Shown: positions 16,750 through 24,232 of the stretch, piece after piece
How the letters are laid out: each line of letters begins with the position of its first letter
Position numbering within the stretch: position 1 is the stretch's first letter
Origin: Pedobacter sp. W3I1
Lineage (GTDB): Bacteria; Bacteroidota; Bacteroidia; Sphingobacteriales; Sphingobacteriaceae
Direction: 5' to 3'
DNA length: 64,000 nt
NCBI RefSeq assembly: GCF_030816015.1
Contig: NZ_JAUSXN010000001.1
Location: 1,922,001-1,986,000, forward strand
The notes under the pieces: model-generated
The model's database searches: none
What the model was told of the DNA's origin: nothing
The model's input: the letters and a program-made list of their open reading frames with translations, nothing else
Program-made: the position numbers and the translations under genes

Positions 16750-17556
16750 CTATATTTTCTTTGCTTCATTCCAATATATGTCCATCTCTGCAAGTGTCAT
16801 ATCAGCCAAGGCTTTTCCGTTTTCTTTTGCTTTGGTTTCGAGGTACTGGAAACGTTTGATGAATTTTTTGTTGGTTTTTTCTAATGCATTTTCAGGATTG
16901 ATGTTAATGAAACGTGCATAATTGATCAAAGAGAAAAGTACATCGCCAAATTCTGATTCTGCTTTTTCGATATCGATGGCCGTATTATCGGCAACGTTAA
17001 ATTCAGTTTTAAACTCCTGGAGTTCCTCTTCCACCTTTTCCCAAACCTGATTTTTATCTTCCCAATCGAAACCTACGCCGCGGGCTTTTTCCTGAATGCG
17101 GGCAGCCTTAACCAATGCGGGTAGTGAAGATGGAACACCAGCCAACACCGATTTGTTGCCTTCTTTCAGTTTAATCTGCTCCCAGTTGCGTTTAACGTCT
17201 TCTTCGTTCTGCACTTCAACATCGCCATAAATATGTGGATGCCGGTTTACCAGTTTATCGCAAACCCCGTTTAAAACATCGGTAATATTAAAATCATTGG
17301 TTTCTGAAGCAATTCTCGAATAGAAAACCAGGTGCATCATCACATCGCCAAGTTCCTTTTTAATTTCGTCTAAATCGCCTTCTAAAATGGCATCGCTTAA
17401 CTCATAAGTTTCCTCTATGGTTAAATGGCGCAGTGTTTCCATGGTTTGTTTTTTATCCCAGGGGCATTGTGTACGCAATGTCTCTAAAACGGTGAGTAAA
17501 CGCGTAAAGGCATCAGCTGGATTATTGGCACTTGCAGGAATTGGATTGTTAGGCAT
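16750..17556 (-). CDS. mazG: Nucleoside triphosphate pyrophosphohydrolase MazG
   Basis: 268 residues with two MazG-like helical domains. The first has CPWDKKQTMETLRHLTIEETYEL and ELGDVMMHLVFYS (EExxE/ExxD metal-binding residues), the second VEEELQEFKTE and SEFGDVLFSLINYARF. The enzyme hydrolyses NTPs to NMPs and PPi and removes aberrant nucleotides. It ends a run of same-strand genes: AI-2E transporter, small membrane protein, DoxX-like protein, mazG. Confidence 0.93.
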   Translation of the reverse strand: MPNNPIPASANNPADAFTRLLTVLETLRTQCPWDKKQTMETLRHLTIEETYELSDAILEGDLDEIKKELGDVMMHLVFYSRIASETNDFNITDVLNGVCDKLVNRHPHIYGDVEVQNEEDVKRNWEQIKLKEGNKSVLAGVPSSLPALVKAARIQEKARGVGFDWEDKNQVWEKVEEELQEFKTEFNVADNTAIDIEKAESEFGDVLFSLINYARFININPENALEKTNKKFIKRFQYLETKAKENGKALADMTLAEMDIYWNEAKKI

Positions 17557-17575
17557 GTTTTATGGTTGAGCTATA

Positions 17576-18025
17576 TTATCGAACGCTAAAGTACCAAACC
17601 CAGGCGATTAAGAAAAGCTGAAAAGGTATTCTGAACCATAAATATTTTGGCCCTGGCCCTGGTTTATGCAGATCTTCATAATTGATATGGTGTTTGGCCG
17701 CATAAATATTGGCGGGTAAAATGGCAATGTAGAAAATAATTAATGCTATTCCAGTCAAATGCCTGGTGCTTTCAATCGCCAGACCAACGGCAAACAAGAT
17801 TTCCAGCACACCTGTTAAAAGTACAACTTCTGCTTTTTTAGGGATAAATAGTGGTACCATAGCAGCCATACTGGTTTTAAACTTGAAATGCCCGATAGCA
17901 GTAAAAAGTAACATCACACCCATAGCAATATTGCCTGCAAAAATATTTCCTTTATCAAAAGTAGTATGGCCACCAAAAGCCAATAGTGCAACATAAACAA
18001 TGACAAGTACGAATAAGGGTTTCAT
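17576..18025 (-). CDS. DoxX-like membrane protein
   Basis: 149 residues with four transmembrane helices (about 2-18, 30-48, 66-84, 90-108, plus a C-terminal hydrophobic segment) and the VLEILFAVGLAIES motif seen in DoxX-like proteins. Function is unclear; the family is linked to quinone and redox chemistry. It lies 19 bp upstream of mazG and 17 bp downstream of a frameshifted small membrane gene, so one operon. Confidence 0.75.
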   Translation of the reverse strand: MKPLFVLVIVYVALLAFGGHTTFDKGNIFAGNIAMGVMLLFTAIGHFKFKTSMAAMVPLFIPKKAEVVLLTGVLEILFAVGLAIESTRHLTGIALIIFYIAILPANIYAAKHHINYEDLHKPGPGPKYLWFRIPFQLFLIAWVWYFSVR

Positions 18026-18042
18026 TTAAGGGTATATTTAAT

Positions 18043-18338
18043 CTATTTTATTAAATTAAAGGCAATTAAAATTGTAGCAATAAACAATACCAATAAGCCA
18101 GATAAAAATACGAAGTCGGCAACTTTTTCTAGTCGCTGGCTTGCAGTTTTTTGTCTTCTCATCGAGATAAAAGATAAGATACAGCTGGTCATAAAAAACA
18201 TTACGGCAGCCACGGCAAATTCGTCAATTAACGAACCATCGGTAAGTGCAAGTTTTTTAAAGAAGTAAGTACAATAAAGCAAATGCCCAGGAGATTGGCA
18301 GAAGTGCTTAAAATATGAGGCGATCTGTTTTCGGCCAT
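18043..18338 (-). pseudogene. Small membrane protein split by a one-base frameshift
   Basis: The ATG at 18338 follows the stop of the AI-2E transporter directly (TAAATG). It opens a frame MAENRSPHILSTSANLLG..., whose continuation ISMRRQK...LLVLFIATILIAFNLIK is in the -1 frame. Joined, they give a ~98-residue protein with three membrane helices, typical of a Sphingobacteriaceae family of unknown function. The zero frame stops after 36 codons. The join is at A AAA AAC (18252-18258), a canonical -1 slippery heptamer in the right phase. It may be a mutation, a base-calling error or programmed frameshifting. The alternative, a TTG start at 18282, would lose the conserved N-terminus. Confidence 0.7.
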
Positions 18339-19448
18339 TTAATCTTTTTCTTCTAATTTAATCTTTTTTGTAATCCGGTAAACACGCTTCTTTTTGTCGG
18401 GTTTATGTTCCTCGCCCATTAAAATGCCCCAGGGTTTTAAGTTATCCACTCTGTCGAAGATTATTTTGAGCATAGCCAGATAAGGAATACACAAGAACAT
18501 ACCCGATATTCCCCAAATCATCTCGCCAACTACGATACCAATAAAGGCAAATAATGCATTTATTTTTACTTTCGAACCCACCACCAGTGGCATTAATATA
18601 TTTCCATCAACAGCATGAACGGCAACAAAAGCAATCAAAACCAGCAGCACTTTACCTGCACCTGCTGTGGCAAAAGTAATCAGACAGCTTATTAACAGAG
18701 CAAAGAATATCCCCAAATAAGGAACCACATTAAAAATACCGGCGACTAAGCCCAACAAAACTGCATATTTAACGCCTAATATACTCAGTACCGTAATCAT
18801 TAATACCGTAACAATAAGCATCTGCAGAAATAAGCCAATAATGTATTTTTTAATGATATACTGGATCTGACTAACAATTTCTGAAACTTTTTCTTTGTGC
18901 TCTTCGCTAAAAACCGATGTTAAAAAGGTAAATAAAACCCTGCGGTAGTTTAAAATAAAGAAAGTGAAAAGTAGCGTGAAACCTAAAAATAATAGGGTAG
19001 AAGATAGCGTAGCCAAGGTGGTAGCTACAATTGCAGCACTGGTAGCCAAAGCTTTCTCTGTGCTATCATTTAAATAATCGAGTTGTTTCTGAGAATTTAC
19101 GCCGAAAGTGTGCGAAATCCATTTTTGAAGTTCGTGGTAAGAAACATTCGCTTTCTCTTTAAGCAAAGGCCAGTCTGCCCATAAGTCGCTGAGTTGATTA
19201 CCAAAGAAATAGATAATGCCCCCAATAACAGCTATCATCAGGATTACCGAAACAATGGTAGACAAACTTCGTTTAAACTTTAATCGCTGTTCTAAAAAGT
19301 TACCTACAGGTAACAATAAAATCGCCATCAAAAAAGAGAAAAGTAAAGGAGCTAACAGCGATTGACCTAAAATGGCGATGTAGGTTAAACTAATTAAACA
19401 GAAAAGAACCAGTGCAAGCTTGGGTAGAAACGATAGTTTGTCTTTCAT
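18339..19448 (-). CDS. AI-2E family transporter (PerM-like)
   Basis: 369 residues with about seven membrane helices: two N-terminal, a soluble insertion (residues ~80-145), then VATTLATLSSTLLFLGFTLLFTFFIL and the conserved C-terminal helices containing NVVPYLGIFFALL and VDGNILMPLVVG. This is the DUF20/AI-2 exporter family; the substrate varies and is not shown here. A charged tail (KPDKKKRVYRITKKIKLEEKD) is cytoplasmic. First gene of the operon ending in mazG. Confidence 0.88.
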   Translation of the reverse strand: MKDKLSFLPKLALVLFCLISLTYIAILGQSLLAPLLFSFLMAILLLPVGNFLEQRLKFKRSLSTIVSVILMIAVIGGIIYFFGNQLSDLWADWPLLKEKANVSYHELQKWISHTFGVNSQKQLDYLNDSTEKALATSAAIVATTLATLSSTLLFLGFTLLFTFFILNYRRVLFTFLTSVFSEEHKEKVSEIVSQIQYIIKKYIIGLFLQMLIVTVLMITVLSILGVKYAVLLGLVAGIFNVVPYLGIFFALLISCLITFATAGAGKVLLVLIAFVAVHAVDGNILMPLVVGSKVKINALFAFIGIVVGEMIWGISGMFLCIPYLAMLKIIFDRVDNLKPWGILMGEEHKPDKKKRVYRITKKIKLEEKD

Positions 19449-19473
19449 ATAATTTTAAATTCTGTTTAATACA

Positions 19474-19509
19474 AAATGCCCGATTAATTGTTTCATCAAT
19501 CGGGCATTT
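19474..19509. terminator. Strong intrinsic terminator
   Basis: AAATGCCCGATT and AATCGGGCATTT form a perfect 12-bp stem around a 12-base loop, between the aldo/keto reductase gene (ends 19529) and the AI-2E transporter start. On the minus strand it ends in a T-rich stretch, so it should terminate the reductase transcript. Confidence 0.75.
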
Positions 19510-19528
19510 AAATATAAGGGATTATTTT

Positions 19529-20476
19529 TTAATAGATACTCGCTTTATCTAAAAGGGAAATGTCTTCTGGTGATAATTTTAAATTTGCGGCTTCAGTGAA
19601 CGATTTTAACTGGCTTAAATCAGTAACACTTGCAATTGGCGCCGTAATTGATGGGTGATAAATTAGCCAGGCCAGGGCTGCCGAAGCTGGCTCAACACGG
19701 TGTTTTTCAGCAACCTCATCCAATGCTGCTAAAATTTTAAAGCCCCGTTCGTTCAGGAATTTTTTAATGCCTCCACCACGCTGGCTTTTATTCAGATCAT
19801 TTTCACTACGGTATTTTCCGGTTAAGAAACCACTGGCTAGCGAATAATAGGTCACAACACCCAAGCCATAATCCAGGCATATTTTTTCATGTTCCTGCTC
19901 AAAGTTTTCTCTATCGTAAAGGTTGTATCCTGGTTGGTAAACTTCATAGCGAGGCAGGCTATGTTGGGTAGCATAAATCAAAGATTCTCTAAGTCGATCG
20001 GCAGAAAAGTTTGATGCCCCGATCCAACGTACTTTGCCGGCTTTTATTAAAGTTTCGTAAGCACTTAAAGTTTCTTCAACCGGGGTATGTTCATCATCGT
20101 AATGAGAGAAATAGAGATCAATATAATCTGTTTGCAGGCGAGATAAAGAGTGTTCTACTTCGTTTATAATATAATCTCTCTTTAACGATTTGCCCTGGCC
20201 CATATCAGCGCCTACCTTGGTGGCGATAATAATATCGTGGCGTTTGTTATGTTTCTTAAGCCATTTACCAATAATCGTTTCCGATTCGCCACCTTTATTT
20301 CCGGGTACCCAGCGTGAATACACATCGGCCGTATCTATAAAATTGAAACCACTTTCTACAAATTGGTTTAATATCTCGAACGACTTTTGCTCATCAATTG
20401 TCCAGCCAAATACGTTTCCTCCAAATACAATGGGCGCAATATTTAAATCGGTTTTCCCTAAAATTCTTTTTTCCAT
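19529..20476 (-). CDS. Aldo/keto reductase
   Basis: 315 residues, NADPH-dependent TIM barrel. The catalytic tetrad is visible: D in NFIDTADVYSRW, the following Tyr, K in IIATKVGADMG and H in LYFSHYDDEHTP. GASNFSADRLRESL and the C-terminal TAPIASVTDLSQL belong to the cofactor site. It looks like the YghZ/Tas-type general reductases; substrate unknown. It is monocistronic with its own terminator. Confidence 0.9.
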   Translation of the reverse strand: MEKRILGKTDLNIAPIVFGGNVFGWTIDEQKSFEILNQFVESGFNFIDTADVYSRWVPGNKGGESETIIGKWLKKHNKRHDIIIATKVGADMGQGKSLKRDYIINEVEHSLSRLQTDYIDLYFSHYDDEHTPVEETLSAYETLIKAGKVRWIGASNFSADRLRESLIYATQHSLPRYEVYQPGYNLYDRENFEQEHEKICLDYGLGVVTYYSLASGFLTGKYRSENDLNKSQRGGGIKKFLNERGFKILAALDEVAEKHRVEPASAALAWLIYHPSITAPIASVTDLSQLKSFTEAANLKLSPEDISLLDKASIY

Positions 20477-20653
20477 GGTATGAATGTTAATAGTATACTA
20501 ACAAATCCTAATGCAAGCAGTTTTTGAATGGGGCGAAATTATATTAAAATGAGAGGAGAATAATTTGGGAAAGCAGTCAATTAACAAAATCGTCATTGCG
20601 AGACTGGAGAAGCGCGTGCCGAAGCAATTATATGCCATAAATTCTAATACTTC
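20477..20653. other. Intergenic stretch with REP-like arm
   Basis: Contains CGTCATTGCGAGACTGGAGAAGCGCGTGCCGAAGCAAT (about 20589-20626), a common intergenic repeat; a partial duplicate GTGCGTGCCGAAGCAGTC lies at 20938, on the other side of the family A element, as if the element had landed in the repeat. No gene is seen. Confidence 0.5.
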
Positions 20654-20907
20654 TTTTTTCGAAAAGCAAGGTCTGTAGCGCTTCGGTTAAACCTGTCCCG
20701 CCCTTTGCTTAATCCCGATAGATGAACCGGTAAATAAAACAATATTCAAATCGGGATAACGCTGTCGGTCGGGTTTATTGAACAACCGATAGTAGTACTG
20801 TTTAAGCCTCCTAAACCCGATCGAAGCGAGATGCCGATATTTCATCGGCAGAAGCGGGAGCGGGACCGTAGAGAACCAATAGCTTCTGCATCTGCTTTCC
20901 GAAAAAA
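20654..20907. repeat. Large dispersed palindromic element, family A, copy 2
   Basis: Left end TTTTTTCGAAAAGCA, right end TGCTTTCCGAAAAAA. Inner blocks match copy 1 in order: GCTTCGGTT, GTCCCGCCCTTTGCTTAATCCCGAT, ATCGGGATAACGCTG, GGTCGGGTTTATT, CCTAAACCCGATC, CATCGGCAGAAGCGGGA. The 254-bp copy is non-coding. Conservation of paired blocks while loops diverge suggests a structural constraint. Confidence 0.75.
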
Positions 20908-20971
20908 CTAATTTTACAAATCATTATTGCTGGGCAAGTGCGTGCCGAAGCAGTCTTATGTCCTCAACCTT

Positions 20972-21640
20972 TTAACCCTCTGCCTTGGTTGCTCTCAGCA
21001 TTTCTCTTTTTCCGGGCGCTCCAGGCAATTTTTCAATGGCAAATCCACATGCTTTAACGGCTCTTTTCAATTTTCCAGTAATGGCATAGGTGACAAAAGT
21101 TCCGCCGGGCTTTAAGAAACTGCAGGCATGTGCAATAATTTCATCACTCCACATTTCAGGCTGGTGTTGCACTGAAAAGGCATCATAATAAATCAGGTCA
21201 AATTTTTGGTCGCTCTGGTATTCGGCCAATGTAGTATGCGGAATTTCCAATGTGCAAAGCGAAGTTAATTTTTGTGGCGTTTTTAACGCTTCAGGGTAAT
21301 TTAAAATAAAATCGGTCCATATTACTTCAGGAACGTATGCTGCATAACCTGTTTGCTCAATTACTGCTGTAGTAAGTGGGAAGGCTTCGATACTGGTATA
21401 GTTAAGTTTAATGTTATTTGCCGCACAATATTCGAAACTTAAAATAAAGTTCAATCCAGTGCCAAAGCCAACTTCCAAAATGGAAATTTCAGTTAAATTA
21501 GTGGAGGCGAATTTTAATCCTGCATCAATAAATACATGTTTGCTTTCCTGTAATGCGCCATGTTTACTGTGATAATGTTCGCCTATGGTTTCGTTATAAA
21601 GTGTATTCGAGCCATCGGCAGTAGGCGTTATAATATTCAT
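20972..21640 (-). CDS. mnmD: MnmD-like tRNA 5-aminomethyl-2-thiouridine methyltransferase
   Basis: 222 residues, stand-alone DUF752 methyltransferase. The SAM-binding motif ILEVGFGTGLNFIL, the acidic loop after strand 2 (SIEAFPL) and DLIYYDAFSVQHQPEMWS are characteristic; the C-terminus LPGAPGKREMLRA is the signature of MnmC(m)/MnmD. It completes mnm5s2U at the tRNA wobble position. It lacks the FAD oxidase half of MnmC, as is normal outside Proteobacteria. It is the last recognisable gene before a long repeat tract. Confidence 0.88.
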   Translation of the reverse strand: MNIITPTADGSNTLYNETIGEHYHSKHGALQESKHVFIDAGLKFASTNLTEISILEVGFGTGLNFILSFEYCAANNIKLNYTSIEAFPLTTAVIEQTGYAAYVPEVIWTDFILNYPEALKTPQKLTSLCTLEIPHTTLAEYQSDQKFDLIYYDAFSVQHQPEMWSDEIIAHACSFLKPGGTFVTYAITGKLKRAVKACGFAIEKLPGAPGKREMLRATKAEG

Positions 21641-21643
21641 GAG

Positions 21644-22030
21644 CTAGGATTTTAAGGATTTTTGGATTTCAAGATCATGGCGCAAATATAGACACAGGAT
21701 CAATATGATTCTTGGATTAGCTAGGATTTTAAGGATTCTTGGATTTCAAGATCATGGCGCAAATATAGATATAGGATTAATATGATTTCTGGATTAGCTA
21801 GGATTTTAAGGATTCTTGGATTTCAGGATCATGAGGCAAATATAGATACAAGATTAATAAGATTTTTGGATTTCAAAATCATAGTGTAGATGTGAATGCA
21901 GCATTAATATGATTTTTAGATTTCAGGATAAATTGAACAGAGATAGAAACATGATTAATATGATTTTTGGATTTCAAGATCATGGTGTAGGTGTGAATAC
22001 AATATTTAAACGATTTCTGGATTCAGAAAT
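21644..22030. repeat. Degenerate ~77-bp tandem repeats
   Basis: CTAGGATTTTAAGGATT starts at 21644, 21721 and 21798, giving three 77-bp units. Two or three shorter, decayed units (GATTTTTGGATTTCAAGATCATGG...) continue to about 22030. The tract starts immediately before the mnmD ATG (21640), so the gene's promoter lies within repeat DNA. It contains no coding frame. Confidence 0.75.
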
Positions 22031-22156
22031 AAATTAGCCAGAGGTAGTTGGAGTTAACCCGCTTTAGTCCTTAGTCTTTTAGCTTTAGTCTTCATACTCC
22101 TGGCCTCCGACTTTTTCTCTTTCTGCTTTAATCTTTTGTGCTTAGCTTTGGTCTTA

Positions 22157-22212
22157 CCCTAAACCCTAAACCCTAAACCCTAAACCCTAAACCCTAAACC
22201 CTAAACCCTAAA
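22157..22212 (+). repeat. Eight perfect CCCTAAA heptamers
   Basis: CCCTAAA is repeated exactly eight times and ends 5 bp before the ATG of the MmcQ/YjbR gene. This is the plant-type telomere heptamer sequence in a bacterial 5' region. In context it is a simple-sequence repeat that could vary in number and change promoter or leader spacing. Confidence 0.9.
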
Positions 22213-22217
22213 CAAAT

Positions 22218-22556
22218 ATGGATATCGAATCTTTCAGAGAATATTGTTTGAATTTACCTGGTACAACCGAGGGAATGAAATGGGGACATTTATGCTTTAT
22301 GATTGAAGAAAAAATGTATTTCATTATCGCTATTGATGAAGACAACAGTTTCTCTATAAAGTGTGATCCAGAAGAGTTTGATGCATTAACGGCTAGAGAT
22401 GGGATACAACAGGCTCACCACATGGCTAAACGACAATGGATTCGTGTTGATAATCTGGAGGTATTTAATGAAACAGAACTGAAAAAAAGAGTTGCCGATT
22501 CGAGAGCCATGGTTTTAGCTAAGTTACCTAAGAAAACACAGGCAAAGTACGCTTAA
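22218..22556 (+). CDS. MmcQ/YjbR-family protein
   Basis: 112 residues, the normal family length. LNLPGTTEGMKWGHLCFMIEEKMYFII and FSIKCDPEEFDAL are typical, as is the C-terminal helix ending in LAKLPKKTQAKYA. The fold is a double-wing, CyaY-like module proposed to bind DNA; the biological role is unsettled. An eight-unit heptamer repeat abuts the start codon and leaves no room for an ordinary Shine-Dalgarno site. Confidence 0.88.
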   Translation: MDIESFREYCLNLPGTTEGMKWGHLCFMIEEKMYFIIAIDEDNSFSIKCDPEEFDALTARDGIQQAHHMAKRQWIRVDNLEVFNETELKKRVADSRAMVLAKLPKKTQAKYA

Positions 22557-22599
22557 ATTTTAATGCTGAAGTGCAGTAAATATCTTCAATGCAACTATC

Positions 22600-23064
22600 C
22601 TATACCAGTTTCTTTAAGGCCATAATGTAGCCGATGTGCATACCCTCGTGGAAAGGGACAAAGTTTATCGCATCTTCTATCGAGTTTAATTTCATGCCAT
22701 AACGTTTATCCCAGGGATCGAACTTTAGAAAAAGACCACTCGAATAATCAGCGGCTAAACGATCCATGCTGTTTAAGAGTACATCGAAAATAGAATCAAT
22801 CTCTTTCTGCTCAATAAACTTTTCAGGTTTTGTTCCGCTTAAAAACGGCGAAAAATGTGCTTCACTAACGGTTATAGCTAAGCCCGATCTGATATAACAC
22901 AGATTCTGTTGCGCTGCGGTTAAGTGTGCAATATTCCAGATGATGTTATTGTTAAAACCTGCAGGGATTTCGTTTAACTGCCCGATACTCAAATCTTTTA
23001 CCAGTTCTAGTATAAAAGCCCTGGTATTTTTAATCTGGGTGATGGTAGCAAGTGTATCAGTCAT
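22600..23064 (-). CDS. DinB-superfamily protein
   Basis: 154 residues forming a four-helix bundle. The three metal-binding histidines are H47 (NIAHLTAAQ), H139 and H143 (FHEGMHIGYI). Members are metal-dependent thiol transferases or of unknown function; the name comes from a DNA-damage-inducible relative. It starts 24 bp after the end of the DUF2625 gene and is probably co-transcribed. Confidence 0.88.
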   Translation of the reverse strand: MTDTLATITQIKNTRAFILELVKDLSIGQLNEIPAGFNNNIIWNIAHLTAAQQNLCYIRSGLAITVSEAHFSPFLSGTKPEKFIEQKEIDSIFDVLLNSMDRLAADYSSGLFLKFDPWDKRYGMKLNSIEDAINFVPFHEGMHIGYIMALKKLV

Positions 23065-23087
23065 TTAATTATTTTATAGACAGTAAC

Positions 23088-23900
23088 TTACTGCTCGTTT
23101 TTGGTTTCCTCTTTTGTTTCTTTCTTTTGTGTATCGTCTTTTTTTATGCCTTTATCAGCATTCAGTTCTTTCGACTTCATGATATTAAAACGGTACATTT
23201 CTTCAATCCCAACAAGTTTCCGGGTGCACTTATCGATGTCGGTTCCTTCTTCCCATAAATAAGGGCGAAAGCTATAGGTTTTGGTGCCATCTAAGTTTGC
23301 AATAAACTGGTTCCAGCTGCTCCACCGTAAACCTTTATAAAATTTAGAAAGGTCGCTATCGAAACAAAAAACAAGAAACTCGCCATAGCCGGCGCCAAGT
23401 GGTTGCCAGGTTAAACTGTTTGGTTCAAGGTAATACACATTTTTAATGTCTTTACCCAAACCGCCGTAATTAATGGCGAAGAAACCGCCTACAGCATCAT
23501 CGGCTATTAAAAGGTAAGGAATATTATCGCCATACTCTTTTATGGTTTTTCCTTTGTTCCATTCGGCAATATTTCGGCTCAATCTTTCGCTGCCCGAACC
23601 TAAAATTCTAATCCAGCCATTGTCAACCATAATGCCACCAGTATTGTAAATTACCGAACCCAGGGTAGCGTAGGTAGTCATTTGTGAGTTGTATAAAACT
23701 TCTTTTGCTTTTGCAGAATCAACGGGTAGAATTTCCACCTTATTTTTTGCAGAATCGATCCACTTTTTTACCAGTGGCCAGGCCGGATCGGTTTTATTTA
23801 CCAATGCTTCAAGACTGATTAACTTATTATCTTGAGCAAAGGTTACTAAAGAGAATAAAGTTAAACTTAAGATAAAGATTGTTTTGAATGCGCTTTTCAT
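23088..23900 (-). CDS. DUF2625-family secreted protein
   Basis: From the ATG at 23900 it is 270 residues with a signal peptide (MKSAFKTIFILSLTLFSLVTFAQ). DUF2625 features follow: LGSVIYNTGGIMVDNGWIRILGSG, PYLLIADDAVGGFFAINYGG, and a TDxxG-like FYKGLRWSSWNQF. The tail is lysine/glutamate-rich and probably disordered. The function is unknown. The open frame continues 28 codons upstream, but the signal peptide fixes the start. Confidence 0.85.
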   Translation of the reverse strand: MKSAFKTIFILSLTLFSLVTFAQDNKLISLEALVNKTDPAWPLVKKWIDSAKNKVEILPVDSAKAKEVLYNSQMTTYATLGSVIYNTGGIMVDNGWIRILGSGSERLSRNIAEWNKGKTIKEYGDNIPYLLIADDAVGGFFAINYGGLGKDIKNVYYLEPNSLTWQPLGAGYGEFLVFCFDSDLSKFYKGLRWSSWNQFIANLDGTKTYSFRPYLWEEGTDIDKCTRKLVGIEEMYRFNIMKSKELNADKGIKKDDTQKKETKEETKNEQ

Positions 23901-23999
23901 GAAAAGGGGCTTATGTTTTCCAAAGATATAATGATAATTAAGAATTGCTGAAAGGAGATAGATTAATTTTTGATGCTTTAGCATATTATTTTAATCGTG

Positions 24000-24023
24000 C
24001 AGTCGGATGTTCCCATCCGACTG
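24000..24023. repeat. Perfect 10-bp hairpin
   Basis: CAGTCGGATG-TTCC-CATCCGACTG, in the gap between the M13 peptidase and DUF2625 genes. It is related in sequence to the second hairpin at 24082-24105. Confidence 0.7.
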
Positions 24024-24081
24024 ATTCATTCAATATCTAAAAATTGATTAATCCACTGAATTGAATTGATCATTTTGGCCA

Positions 24082-24105
24082 GTGTCAGATGGTAACATCT
24101 GACAC
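24082..24105. repeat. Perfect 10-bp hairpin
   Basis: GTGTCAGATG-GTAA-CATCTGACAC. Together with the one at 24000-24023 it forms a pair of look-alike palindromes about 60 bp apart. Confidence 0.7.
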
Positions 24106-24123
24106 CACGCTAATAAAACAAAA

Positions 24124-24144
24124 CGCCCCAAATAAATCGGGGCG
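24124..24144 (-). terminator. Intrinsic terminator after the M13 peptidase gene
   Basis: CGCCCC and GGGGCG pair across a 9-base loop; on the minus strand the stem is followed by TTTTGTTTTATT. It lies 89 bp beyond the end of the peptidase gene. Confidence 0.65.
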
Positions 24145-24232
24145 CTTGTAATATAGGGATGATAAAATAATTGATTTTAAACTATTGAGTGGAAAGCCTT
24201 AAACCCTCCACCTTTTAACCTTCCACCTCAAC

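Noticed and set aside
22157..22212. Telomere or linear replicon end
   Set aside because: The CCCTAAA tract is internal, only 56 bp long and flanked by ordinary genes on both sides; it is a simple-sequence repeat.
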